The notes: generated by a model from the sequence alone, not told the origin. A DNA stretch of 8,303 bases from Cyanobacteria bacterium UBA11370 (GCA_003486645.1 DNGI01000197.1:1-8303), one strand, 5' to 3'; positions 1-7,328 are shown, numbered from the stretch's first letter. Translations and numbers: made by a program.

Positions 1-237
1 ATCATTACCCGCTTTTCCACCAATGCGATCGCTTCCTTCACCCCCATAAATTACATCATCACCGCCGATTTTTCCACCCGCAGAACGACTGTTATTATCT
101 CCCCGCAAAACATCATTTCCATCACCGCCGAAGATAGTATCATCACCTAAGCCACCCGCTACAATATCATCCCCTGCACGACCATAAAACGTCTCATCTG
201 CTTGGGTTCCTACTAACTCATCCGCACCTGTAGTTCC
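1..237 (-). repeat. RTX calcium-binding repeats of the nuclease (partial)
   Basis: This segment encodes residues 748-826 of the nuclease. It contains nonapeptides of the GGxGxDxhx type (for example GGLGDDTIF and GGDGNDVLR), a spacer with RSAGGKIGGDD, then GGEGSDRIGGKAGND. RTX repeats bind calcium outside the cell and fold into a parallel beta-roll after type I secretion. The block is cut by the window edge and aligns, in DNA and protein, with 2890 to about 3075 in the neighbouring gene. Confidence 0.9.
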
Positions 238-2478
238 CCAAAATACTCCCTCTGGTGTTGCTAGAGTAAAGCGGCTTAAAAGTGGATCATGATCGCTGGC
301 TTGTTCAACAAACTCGCTATTAACATGAACACTATCATACTCGGCACTAACAGCGAGATTATCACTCACCAGAATATGATCCAGGGATTGAGAATTGCCT
401 TCAAAGATATAGGAATATCGCTCGTTTTCAGGTAGAGTTTCGGTTAAATTGGTTAGGACTGGATTAGCACCCCCCTTGAGTATTTCTAAGGGAGAAAGGA
501 ACTCAAATTCATTCAAATCGCCGAGAACAACGACATTGGCGTTTTGGTCTTGGGTTAGGATAGTATCAACATAATTATTCACAACTTGAGCTTGAGCTTC
601 CCGCTGTTCTATACTCCCATTAATCGGGGGTTGAACCTGACCAAATAGAGGCGTACTTCCCCCTTTTGAAGACAAGTGATTGTTGACAACTGTTACCCCT
701 TGACCATTAAATAGGAATGTTGCTGAAAGGGAATGGCGGCTATCCTCAAAAGCATCACCATCAGCAAGATTGTCATCTTCAATCCGTGCAAGTGACCCTT
801 CCACAAAATCAACACGGTTGAGATTAAACAGGAAACCTACTCGAATATTCCCTCCCGGTTGACCCCCACTTTGGTCATCTTCGGGTGGGATATCTCGAAA
901 TTCGTACCGAGGGCCTCCAGCTTCGAGAATGGCATTAATTAATGTCTCATACGTGTCTGACGCATCAACAACCGTGGTGTTTAAAGAACCATCATTATCC
1001 TGAATTTCTTGTAAACCAATAATATCAGGAGCCTTGAGGTTATTGACAATGCGAGTAGCGATCGCGTCAAATTGACCATTGGCAATATCCTGATCGCCAT
1101 CATTATCATTAGGGTCAAGATTCAGGACATTGAAACTAGCAATAGTAATCTGGTCAGCCGTACTCACCAACGTCGTAATTTCAGGTTCTAAATTACTAGG
1201 CGTTGGCGTAAATTCCTCAGTAGCTACGACTTCAAAATTACCAAAGTTATAGCTAACCACACCTGTGATATCACCGAGTTGAGTTCCCACATTCACTTGT
1301 GGCGAAAAACCAGGGAGAAGATCCCGATCAATCTGGATTTGAATGCGTTCAGGGTTAAAGTCATCAGGACTAATATTAATCGTACCTCGGTCACTCACAC
1401 CCGTAGCATTAATACCTTGATCAGCGAGGGTAAAAATTTCACCAAATCGATTCGTCGGACTGACCGCTACCGCATCTTGAACCTGAACCCGCATTCCTTC
1501 TAAACTTTCATAGAAGTCAATCCCATCTTCATTCGGCTCAAAGACGGTAAAATTATCATTATCGATAATTTCAGTCGGCGGTGTCCGTCCACTAGCACCA
1601 ATAATTGTCGCTGTTGGTAAAGGATTACCACTGGATAGAATTGTTACCGTCGGGTTGCCACTAATTTGAGTTGTAGAAAGATTACTTGTACTCGCGCCAC
1701 CAGGGATAAACTCACTCACCGTACCCGCGACTTGCACCTCATCCCCAACACTAACCGTAGGTAAGGATCGAGTAAAGATAAAGATCCCATCGGAGGTCGT
1801 CTGATTATTATCTCCTTGTGGATCTTGTAGGTAGAAACCATTACTATCTACCGCTGTGACAATACCCGTTGTAATTACAGACTGACCCTGAAAGGGAGAG
1901 ATATGGCTTGCACCCTGAATCTCGTAGATGGGTATAATTTCCGGAGGGGGTGGATCAGTGGGATCACTGGTATGAGAACCGAGTCCATTAAAGGTATCCT
2001 GAGTAAATCCTTCCCATTCCCCGGAAGGGTCAAACCCATCAGACGGGTTAGTATCCCCAGCGTTAACCGTTGTCTTGCGACGGAGAGTATTATCCTGAGT
2101 GGAGGTCAAACCGCTACCCCATTCACTCCCCGGATCAACACCAATTTGTCCAATCACATCTAGGATAGTGCCATTTGCACTGCCCTTACGTAGCACGATC
2201 GCATCGTCACCATTAAACCATCCACTGCCTTGAGTTTGGTCGGCCTGTGCTAAGATTTCTGGAACGGCGGAGGATTGAGCCAGCACAAATACGTCATCAT
2301 TGGCGACCATCCCTTGTAGATTAATGGTGAGACCGGGATTAGTACTGCCATTGAAATACATCTGCACGACATAACTTTCTGCCGCTAAGTCAATTGCTAC
2401 CCCCGTTCCATTGTAGAGTTCCAGGGCTTTATTATTACTACTGCCCTCAATGTATTCTGAGAAAAATAAATCTGACAT
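1..2478 (-). CDS. RTX-tailed extracellular nuclease, ExeM/NucH family (3'-partial)
   Basis: This gene is open from an ATG at 2476-2478 to base 1 (826 codons, no stop), so its C-terminus lies outside the window. Residues 1 to about 172 form a lamin-tail-like domain beginning MSDLFFSEYIEGSSSNN. After a Pro-rich linker, an OB-like region starts near residue 184. An endonuclease/exonuclease/phosphatase domain runs from about 443 to 740. Its likely metal and catalytic residues are visible: N450 (ASFNVLN), E491 (GLQEIQ), H601 (NNHLSSKGG), D654 and N656 (VVLGDLNEF), D700 (LDHIL), and D729/H730 (SDHDP). RTX calcium-binding repeats begin near 748. This order is that of ExeM/NucH extracellular DNases. 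There is no signal peptide, and the C-terminal RTX block suggests type I secretion. It lies 75 bp downstream of the 5'-nucleotidase gene on the same strand, so the two are probably co-transcribed. By comparison with that neighbour, roughly 110 residues may be missing. Preference for DNA or RNA cannot be read from the sequence. Confidence 0.9.
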   Translation of the reverse strand, partial: MSDLFFSEYIEGSSNNKALELYNGTGVAIDLAAESYVVQMYFNGSTNPGLTINLQGMVANDDVFVLAQSSAVPEILAQADQTQGSGWFNGDDAIVLRKGSANGTILDVIGQIGVDPGSEWGSGLTSTQDNTLRRKTTVNAGDTNPSDGFDPSGEWEGFTQDTFNGLGSHTSDPTDPPPPEIIPIYEIQGASHISPFQGQSVITTGIVTAVDSNGFYLQDPQGDNNQTTSDGIFIFTRSLPTVSVGDEVQVAGTVSEFIPGGASTSNLSTTQISGNPTVTILSSGNPLPTATIIGASGRTPPTEIIDNDNFTVFEPNEDGIDFYESLEGMRVQVQDAVAVSPTNRFGEIFTLADQGINATGVSDRGTINISPDDFNPERIQIQIDRDLLPGFSPQVNVGTQLGDITGVVSYNFGNFEVVATEEFTPTPSNLEPEITTLVSTADQITIASFNVLNLDPNDNDGDQDIANGQFDAIATRIVNNLKAPDIIGLQEIQDNDGSLNTTVVDASDTYETLINAILEAGGPRYEFRDIPPEDDQSGGQPGGNIRVGFLFNLNRVDFVEGSLARIEDDNLADGDAFEDSRHSLSATFLFNGQGVTVVNNHLSSKGGSTPLFGQVQPPINGSIEQREAQAQVVNNYVDTILTQDQNANVVVLGDLNEFEFLSPLEILKGGANPVLTNLTETLPENERYSYIFEGNSQSLDHILVSDNLAVSAEYDSVHVNSEFVEQASDHDPLLSRFTLATPEGVFWGTTGADELVGTQADETFYGRAGDDIVAGGLGDDTIFGGDGNDVLRGDNNSRSAGGKIGGDDVIYGGEGSDRIGGKAGND

Positions 2479-2485
2479 TTGTCTT

Positions 2486-2491
2486 CCCTCC
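2486..2491 (-). promoter_or_regulatory. Ribosome binding site of the nuclease gene
   Basis: On the minus strand GGAGGG lies 7 nt before the ATG at 2476-2478. It is the strongest Shine-Dalgarno match in the window and fixes the start. It lets the nuclease be translated independently of the upstream nucleotidase gene. Confidence 0.8.
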
Positions 2492-2500
2492 AATTAATGA

Positions 2501-2547
2501 TGGGGAATTGATTAGACCTCTAATGCAACCAAGAGATCTACTCCCCA
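2501..2547 (-). other. Intercistronic stem-loop between nucleotidase and nuclease genes
   Basis: Two nested inverted repeats fill most of the 75-bp gap. The outer arms are TGGGGA (2501-2506) and TCCCCA (2542-2547). The inner arms are AGACCTCT (2514-2521) and AGAGATCT (2532-2539) around a 10-nt loop. In the minus-strand transcript the single inner mismatch becomes a G-U wobble, so both stems can pair fully. No T-run follows on that strand, so this is not a classical intrinsic terminator. It may instead stabilise or process the mRNA between the two cistrons. The structure was read by eye and no folding energy was computed. Confidence 0.45.
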
Positions 2548-2553
2548 CCAGAA

Positions 2554-5022
2554 CTAAATCACGCTGAAAGAAACCTCGGTCAAAGCACTAGCATTGACCT
2601 GATCCAAAACCGCCAAAGTTTCATTTCCAAAAGCAATTACGGTATTTTTCCCTTGCTGAATAATCGACAACTCACTAAAACTCAAACCGACTAAACCAAT
2701 CACATCTTCGCCAAAGCGGAAGTCGCGGATGGTATCCGTTCCCTCACCTATCGCTAGGACAAACGTATCCCGACCTCGACCCCCGGAGAAGTCATCGCCG
2801 ACTAAGATATCGTCTCCTAAACCACCCCGGAGTAAGTCATCGCCATCATCTCCCCAGATTTGGTCATCACCTTCCTCACCGTAAAGCTGATCATTCCCCG
2901 CCTTACCACCAATCCGGTCATTTCCTAAACCGCCGTAGATGATATCATCGCCACCCACTTTACCTCCCGGATTGCGAGTGTTCTTGTCGCCACGCAAGGT
3001 ATCATCCCCATCACCGCCGAAGAGGGTATCATTACCCAGTCCACCTGCTACCGTGTCGTTCCCTGCAAAGGCGAAGAGGATATTATTACTCGCATCACCC
3101 ACTAACGTATTATCAGTTCCATCACCGGATATCGTACCCTCTTGAAACAGAGCATTTTTAATCCGAGTATCTAACTCAGGACCAACATCCGCCTGGTTAA
3201 AGGGAGTTTCCACACTGAAGTTTGCCGCCAAATACTCTGCAAACGCATCTTGTTCAGACCCATCAGCCGCAAAGGTAGCTACCCCAGTACGAGGAGCATC
3301 ATCTGGCTGAGTTAATTCTACCCGTTCTCGGTTCGGGAAGGTATAGCCATCACCACCATTAGCGAGGAAGTTTAATGTAACAATGCGGAATGTCCGATTG
3401 GCATCACCAACCAACTGCCCATTTTCTACAATTGTATCAATCACAGTCCCATCGCCGTCGGTTACGGCTAAGGAAAGAATCCTCGCACCAGGGACATTGG
3501 GGTCAGGATCAGCATAGGTAAAGGTGACACCCGAAACCTGGGGAAACCGACCCGGAGTACGTCCAGGACCCGTATCGCTAACGCCATGCTGAATGACTTG
3601 AAGTAACTCTTGAGCTGTTAAGGTTAGTAAGGTCAAACCATTGTTGAAGCTGAGTGCATTTTGCAAGTCAGGTTGAGAAATTCCCCCTTCTGGTTTACCC
3701 ACTAATTCGTTCCCCGCAGGTGGGAGTTTCACGGGTTCTGTTGCGCCGGGAGGGGTGACAATCTGACCGATATTATTGCGAATCCCGCCACCATTTTTGA
3801 TCGAAATCACCACACTAGGGTCAGACTGTTTAGCGATCGCTAAATTCGCATCCGCTGTCAAATTCCCTAAGTTGGTTTCTTGGGTACGGACATCGCTGCG
3901 AGTTCCATTCAAAAATACGTTAGTGACTCCAAAAAAGTTACTATCGAGTTTGAGAATGACATCTCTTAAGGCATTTGTAATGGCGACAATTTCTGGATCA
4001 GGAGTCCCGCCAACCGCTGCTACGCCTGCATCATCGGTAGCATAGGCACCACTAATGTTAGGATCGATACTATCAGGAAGAATTTCTCCTGCCTCATTAA
4101 AATCAACCACTAAACGACCTACATATTTGTAGTTTCCGTCGGTATTAACTACAGCAATGGGTTTACCGTCTGCATCAGTCTTAAGAATAGGATAAATCCC
4201 TTGAGCCGTATCTCCAGCACGCAAGCGATCGGTTTCATCTACAAGTCGGGTATTAGAACCACCCGCCATAATAATATCAACATTTCTCAGCAAGCCAGCG
4301 AGTTGTTGCTCAATAGCAATTTGCTGCATATGAGCCAGGAGAATAACTTTGTTAATCTCAGGGTTATTAGCGAGGAGAGCATCAACAGAGGTTTGAATCT
4401 CGGCTGCCAAAGCTGGGATATCATTAGGATTGGCGGGAGCAATTCCCACATTACCCGGAGAGGAAATGCTTCTAAGGGTAGGGGTAGTCGCTCCAACCAC
4501 ACCAATTTTTTCACCGTTAACGGTAATAACGGTACTTTTGGCAATTTTATTCGGGATGGTACTCGCTTCTTGTCCGTCAGCCGTCACCAAATCCGCTAAG
4601 TTCGGATCGGTGGTAAAGTTTAAGTTAGAACTAAGGTAGGGAAACTGCGCTCCTACATAAGCACCATCCGGAGCCAGCACCGAACGGACGAAGGGTGTCC
4701 CCAAATCAAATTCATGATTGCCAAATGCGATCGCCTGAAAGCCTAATTCATTTTGAATGATAATATCGGCTCGACCTCTCCCTTCCTTTCCTAACAGAGG
4801 CGCTAGAGATGGATCTTCAGCCGCATTTAAAAATAAACCCGGAATATAAGCATCCCCGGAGGATAACACTAGGGTATTGGTGAAATCTACATTCCCATCC
4901 CCGTTAGCATCCTGAGTTTTAAGAGCATTGAGTACCGCACTAAAGCGAGGAGCATCGTCTAGAGCTGGAATTCCTGCCTCTTGGTCAGAAGCGTGCAATA
5001 ACTGTAATGTGAAGGTTGCCAT
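2554..5022 (-). CDS. RTX-tailed 5'-nucleotidase / metallophosphatase
   Basis: This 822-residue protein has an N-terminal calcineurin-like metallophosphatase domain (about 1-330), a 5'-nucleotidase C-terminal domain (about 345-625), an RTX block (about 631-744) and a terminal export-type domain (about 745-822). Visible motifs are LLHASDQEAG with D13, SSGDAYIPG with D57, GNHEFD at 101-106 (N102 and the H103/D106 pair), LAHMQQ with H231, and AGGSNT at 253-258. In the C-terminal half, NGGGIRN (410-416), LSFNNGLTLL and NFLANGGDGY match the substrate-binding domain. Enzymes of this class remove phosphate from nucleoside 5'-monophosphates, sometimes from other phosphoesters. There is no Sec signal, so type I secretion through the C-terminus is likely. 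Two canonical metal-ligand positions differ from UshA-type enzymes (Gln at 15 and Gly at 255, where His is usual). It is the first gene of the probable operon with the nuclease. No convincing Shine-Dalgarno precedes the ATG. The exact substrate is uncertain. Confidence 0.9.
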   Translation of the reverse strand: MATFTLQLLHASDQEAGIPALDDAPRFSAVLNALKTQDANGDGNVDFTNTLVLSSGDAYIPGLFLNAAEDPSLAPLLGKEGRGRADIIIQNELGFQAIAFGNHEFDLGTPFVRSVLAPDGAYVGAQFPYLSSNLNFTTDPNLADLVTADGQEASTIPNKIAKSTVITVNGEKIGVVGATTPTLRSISSPGNVGIAPANPNDIPALAAEIQTSVDALLANNPEINKVILLAHMQQIAIEQQLAGLLRNVDIIMAGGSNTRLVDETDRLRAGDTAQGIYPILKTDADGKPIAVVNTDGNYKYVGRLVVDFNEAGEILPDSIDPNISGAYATDDAGVAAVGGTPDPEIVAITNALRDVILKLDSNFFGVTNVFLNGTRSDVRTQETNLGNLTADANLAIAKQSDPSVVISIKNGGGIRNNIGQIVTPPGATEPVKLPPAGNELVGKPEGGISQPDLQNALSFNNGLTLLTLTAQELLQVIQHGVSDTGPGRTPGRFPQVSGVTFTYADPDPNVPGARILSLAVTDGDGTVIDTIVENGQLVGDANRTFRIVTLNFLANGGDGYTFPNRERVELTQPDDAPRTGVATFAADGSEQDAFAEYLAANFSVETPFNQADVGPELDTRIKNALFQEGTISGDGTDNTLVGDASNNILFAFAGNDTVAGGLGNDTLFGGDGDDTLRGDKNTRNPGGKVGGDDIIYGGLGNDRIGGKAGNDQLYGEEGDDQIWGDDGDDLLRGGLGDDILVGDDFSGGRGRDTFVLAIGEGTDTIRDFRFGEDVIGLVGLSFSELSIIQQGKNTVIAFGNETLAVLDQVNASALTEVSFSVI
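2791..3132 (-). repeat. RTX calcium-binding repeats of the 5'-nucleotidase
   Basis: This segment encodes residues 631-744. It begins with degenerate repeats (ISGDGTDNTLVGDASNN) and continues with regular GGxGxDxhx units such as GGLGNDTLF, GGDGDDTLR, GGLGNDRIG and GGLGDDILV. A non-repeat spacer carrying RNPGGKVGGDD interrupts the series. The final part, GRDTFVLAIGEGTDTIRDF, leads into the C-terminal domain typical of type I-secreted cyanobacterial RTX proteins. Confidence 0.92.
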
Positions 5023-5140
5023 CGGTTAAGTAGTTTTAGGGAAATGTTCGTGAAGTTTTGTTCTTACTTTTTTTGAGGTCAACGAACTGGATGAATTACT
5101 CTCGCAATACAGTAAATCCTAGGTGAACTCCACGAATGTG

Positions 5141-5170
5141 TAGTAAAGAGCAGGTTAAGCTGTGTTGAAC
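5141..5170 (-). promoter_or_regulatory. Candidate Pho box upstream of the nucleotidase-nuclease pair
   Basis: The cyanobacterial Pho box is a tandem of 8-nt units, close to CTTAACCT, spaced by 3 nt. On the minus strand there is an exact CTTAACCT at 5152-5159. In the same 11-nt register are GTTCAACA upstream (5163-5170, 5 of 8 matching the degenerate consensus) and CTTTACTA downstream (5141-5148, 6 of 8). The array lies about 120-150 bp before the nucleotidase ATG. A weak -10-like TAGGAT sits at 5116-5121. Phosphate control of an exonuclease plus phosphatase unit is biologically sensible, but only one unit is perfect and single GGTTAA-type half-sites recur elsewhere in the window. Confidence 0.4.
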
Positions 5171-5287
5171 AATTGGTGGTTTTACAGAGTCTTTAAATAA
5201 GTCGTCTATTCTTTACTCAATCTTCATAAAGCAAGTCGGAATAGCTCTTGACAATTATCCTCTTCTATCCTCAATCTCAATGAAGAA

Positions 5288-6199
5288 ATGAAGCTTTTTT
5301 ATTATCAACGCAGAGACAAACTCAGCAATTTCGGTGATGCCTTAAATCCTTGGTTATGGACTCAACTCCTACCGAATGTATTCAATAACGATGAGAGTAC
5401 TGTATTTGTTGGGATTGGAACATTACTCAACAATTTATTACCCCATCGCCTGCCATCAACTCGTCAAATCATTATATTTAGTTCTGGGGTTGGTTATGAA
5501 ACTGGTTTACCAGCAATGGATAAGAGGTGGAAAATTAATTGTGTCAGAGGACTTCTATCCGCTCAAAAGTTAGGACTACCTACAACATTTGCCGTCACCG
5601 ATGGCGCTATTTTAGTTAGACGCTTATTTAAACCAACAAGTCATAAAACTCATCGTTTCGGATTTATGCCCCATATTCATCATGCTAATTATGCGAGTAA
5701 ACTATGGGAATCGATTTGCTCTAAAATTGGCTTTAACTATATCGATCCTCGTTGGAATGTTGAGCAAGTTTTATCTGCCATTAGTGAGACAGAAATACTT
5801 CTAGCGGAAGCGATGCACGGTGCTATTGTTGCTGATGCGCTGCGCGTTCCTTGGATTCCAATCTGTACCAGTGCCCGAATTTTAGCGTTTAAGTGGCACG
5901 ATTGGTGTTCATCCATTGAGGTAGAATATCAACCTAACTATCTCATGCCACTCTTTGATAGTTATCCTCCAATAGCCCAGGGTATTCGTTCATCAATTAA
6001 TGCTAGTCGTTATTGGCTGAATTGTTTTAAACAAGACCCATTTATTCCATTCAATCTGCTTGGGAGAGATAAATATAAATTAATTTCCACACAGCTAATT
6101 CAGATTGCTCAAACAACACGTCCGATCTTAAGTGATGATCAGCGGATTGAACACCTCACTGTTGAATTAGAGGAACGGTTAAGCCGCCTGTGCTTTTAA
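5288..6199 (+). CDS. Polysaccharide pyruvyltransferase family protein
   Basis: This 303-residue protein resembles the polysaccharide pyruvyltransferase family (succinoglycan ExoV-like), whose members move pyruvate from phosphoenolpyruvate onto sugars of exopolysaccharides or cell-wall glycans. Family features visible are NFGDALNPWLW (14-24), VGIGTLL (41-47), SSGVGYE (65-71), RGLLSAQKLGLP (87-98), GFMPHIHH (125-132) and, most telling, EAMHGAIVADALRVPWIP (174-191). There is no signal peptide or membrane segment, so it should act in the cytoplasm before glycan export. The start is the first ATG in frame, with only a weak purine-rich GAAG upstream. Another ATG at 5280 is out of frame. It is divergent from the nucleotidase across 265 bp and stands alone, with no glycosyltransferases beside it. 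The acceptor sugar cannot be inferred. Confidence 0.8.
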   Translation: MKLFYYQRRDKLSNFGDALNPWLWTQLLPNVFNNDESTVFVGIGTLLNNLLPHRLPSTRQIIIFSSGVGYETGLPAMDKRWKINCVRGLLSAQKLGLPTTFAVTDGAILVRRLFKPTSHKTHRFGFMPHIHHANYASKLWESICSKIGFNYIDPRWNVEQVLSAISETEILLAEAMHGAIVADALRVPWIPICTSARILAFKWHDWCSSIEVEYQPNYLMPLFDSYPPIAQGIRSSINASRYWLNCFKQDPFIPFNLLGRDKYKLISTQLIQIAQTTRPILSDDQRIEHLTVELEERLSRLCF

Positions 6200-6290
6200 A
6201 TTACCTGTTTCAATAGAGGGAGAGATGGGGAGAGTTTAACGGCTTGTCTCTTAACTGCAAAATAGGCAATTTAGATACACAACAGCTTAA

Positions 6291-6298
6291 GCGATCGC
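6291..6298. repeat. HIP1 octamer GCGATCGC (intergenic copy of seven)
   Basis: This palindrome is the highly iterated HIP1 element of many cyanobacteria. The other exact copies are at 25-32, 1058-1065, 3833-3840, 4727-4734, 7048-7055 and 7874-7881, all inside genes. About 0.13 copies would be expected by chance in a window this long at even base composition. Confidence 0.95.
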
Positions 6299-6334
6299 GC
6301 CTCTAACTTTCACTGAACTTATAGCGCATAATGA

Positions 6335-6354
6335 GGGCGCATATCGATGCACCC
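6335..6354 (-). other. Short hairpin in the convergent intergenic region
   Basis: The arms GGGCGCAT (6335-6342) and ATGCACCC (6347-6354) flank a 4-nt loop. The one mismatch (C against A on the plus strand) becomes a G-U wobble in minus-strand RNA, so the stem is complete there. It lies about 200 bp past the end of the minus-strand membrane-protein gene and has no T-run, so a simple terminator role is doubtful. Confidence 0.35.
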
Positions 6355-6553
6355 CTACCAAGGTTAAACAGCAATGCCAGCATAAGTCCTAACCTAAAAA
6401 TTTGTACCTCATCGAATTGAGAACGGCGATAGTTCAACAACTTGACTTTGACTAAGCCTGATCCTATAGCCAGTCTAAATGATTTGTAAAACACCTCCCC
6501 CTTGCCTCCCTTGTCTTTCCTTGTTTACGAATCAAATAGACTCGCTATAACTC

Positions 6554-7324
6554 TTAAGCTGTCTTGAAAAACCGAATAATTTCCCGCACATGATCCAGAA
6601 ATTGCCCATCAGTGCTTAACTGAGAAATAGCTTGTTGAGCTTCCCGTGATAACCGCCGATGTTCAGCCTCATTATTAGCATTTAATTGTTCTAAAGATGC
6701 ACCTAAACGTGCTAAATCTTTACGAGTTTCTTCCCAATAACGCTGTTGAGTTGCAACCCAAGAATAAGCTTCTTCTGGATCAAGTTGTTCTTGAATGCGT
6801 TTAACACTACTTTCTAAGATACTAAACCGCTCACGCAGTTCCATAATATCTTCACGAGGATACTGAAACTCTTGCCGAATCATTGCCAATCGTACTGCTA
6901 AATATTCATACAGTCGCACACTAGGACGTAAAATAGTTAACAACAACGCTGCACCCGAACTAACATAGCCTACCGCACTAATACCCGTAGCCGCTAGCGT
7001 GTAAAGTCCAACAGCAGAGAGCAAGTGTAAAATAATCGCAACGAGGAGCGATCGCTTGGCGACAACGTTGGCATAATTAACTTGTCTTTCATCAATGACA
7101 ATTCCCTTATCTGTAGACTGCGCCGCATCCGCTAAAACTTGTTTAGCTTCAAAGTGGACATTCCAAGGAACTGTCACAACCACTAACAGCCACCAAAAAC
7201 TCGCTACACCAATCACCCAATCTAAAAAATGACCCGCGCTGATATGCAACCATTGCAGTAATCCAAACGTCAATAGGGTTAAGATTCCCAAGATGGCACT
7301 TAATCCGATAAAGTTAAACAACAT
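6554..7324 (-). CDS. Four-helix membrane protein with coiled-coil C-terminus, function unknown
   Basis: I do not recognise a named family for this 256-residue protein, although its style resembles conserved cyanobacterial hypothetical proteins. Hydrophobic segments at about 3-25, 34-54, 91-112 and 115-135 suggest four membrane helices in two hairpins. A polar stretch with VPWNVHFEAKQVLADAA follows the second helix. From about 138 onward the protein is charged and strongly helical (RQEFQYPREDIMELRERFSILESSVKRIQEQL, split by a loop near 182), ending in FLDHVREIIRFFKTA. This looks like a cytoplasmic coiled coil that could drive oligomerisation or partner binding. The start is supported by AGAGG 8 nt upstream (7333-7337). 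It is convergent with the pyruvyltransferase-like gene and divergent from the DUF3747 gene, so it appears to be transcribed alone. Confidence 0.75.
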   Translation of the reverse strand: MLFNFIGLSAILGILTLLTFGLLQWLHISAGHFLDWVIGVASFWWLLVVVTVPWNVHFEAKQVLADAAQSTDKGIVIDERQVNYANVVAKRSLLVAIILHLLSAVGLYTLAATGISAVGYVSSGAALLLTILRPSVRLYEYLAVRLAMIRQEFQYPREDIMELRERFSILESSVKRIQEQLDPEEAYSWVATQQRYWEETRKDLARLGASLEQLNANNEAEHRRLSREAQQAISQLSTDGQFLDHVREIIRFFKTA

Positions 7325-7328
7325 GAAA

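Larger units (their letters stand above)
6200..6553. other. Non-coding stretch between convergent genes
   Basis: These 354 bp separate two convergent genes. A purine-rich tract at 6215-6234 and a pyrimidine-rich tract at about 6493-6520 are partly complementary (GGGAG and GGGGAG blocks) and bracket the interior as a loose inverted repeat. The interior holds a HIP1 octamer at 6291-6298, a hairpin at 6335-6354 and an isolated GGTTAAAC at 6362-6369. A 63-codon GTG-start frame on the minus strand (6303-6494) has no recognisable homology and I do not call it a gene. No clear intrinsic terminator is visible for either flanking gene. Confidence 0.5.

Noticed and set aside
1..237. Regularly spaced repeats as a CRISPR array or tandem DNA element
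   Set aside because: The periodicity is that of RTX nonapeptide codons in an open reading frame, and no constant direct repeats with unique spacers are present.
2476..2560. Nuclease and nucleotidase as one gene split by a frameshift
   Set aside because: Each has its own complete N-terminal domain, the nucleotidase ends with a full C-terminal RTX export domain and a TAG stop, and the nuclease has its own strong ribosome binding site.
1279..4639. Several open frames of 68-132 codons on the plus strand, and an 85-codon minus-strand frame at 4287-4544, inside the two large genes
   Set aside because: They overlap genes with clear domains and catalytic motifs over their full length, and their translations are low-complexity or unlike any protein. 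They are shadows of the real frames.
5248..5276. TTGACA -35 box before the pyruvyltransferase-like gene
   Set aside because: The hexamer is perfect, but at 17-bp spacing the -10 is only TCAATC and the start of transcription would fall about 5 nt before the ATG. The better TATCCT is only 12 bp away.
5376..5573. 65-codon plus-strand frame inside the pyruvyltransferase-like gene
   Set aside because: The overlapping frame contains the conserved family motifs, so this one is a shadow.
6303..6494. 63-codon minus-strand open frame with a GTG start
   Set aside because: There is no recognisable domain, the purine-rich stretch abuts the start codon rather than sitting at proper spacing, and it overlaps the hairpin and repeat-like DNA. 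Coding is possible but unsupported.
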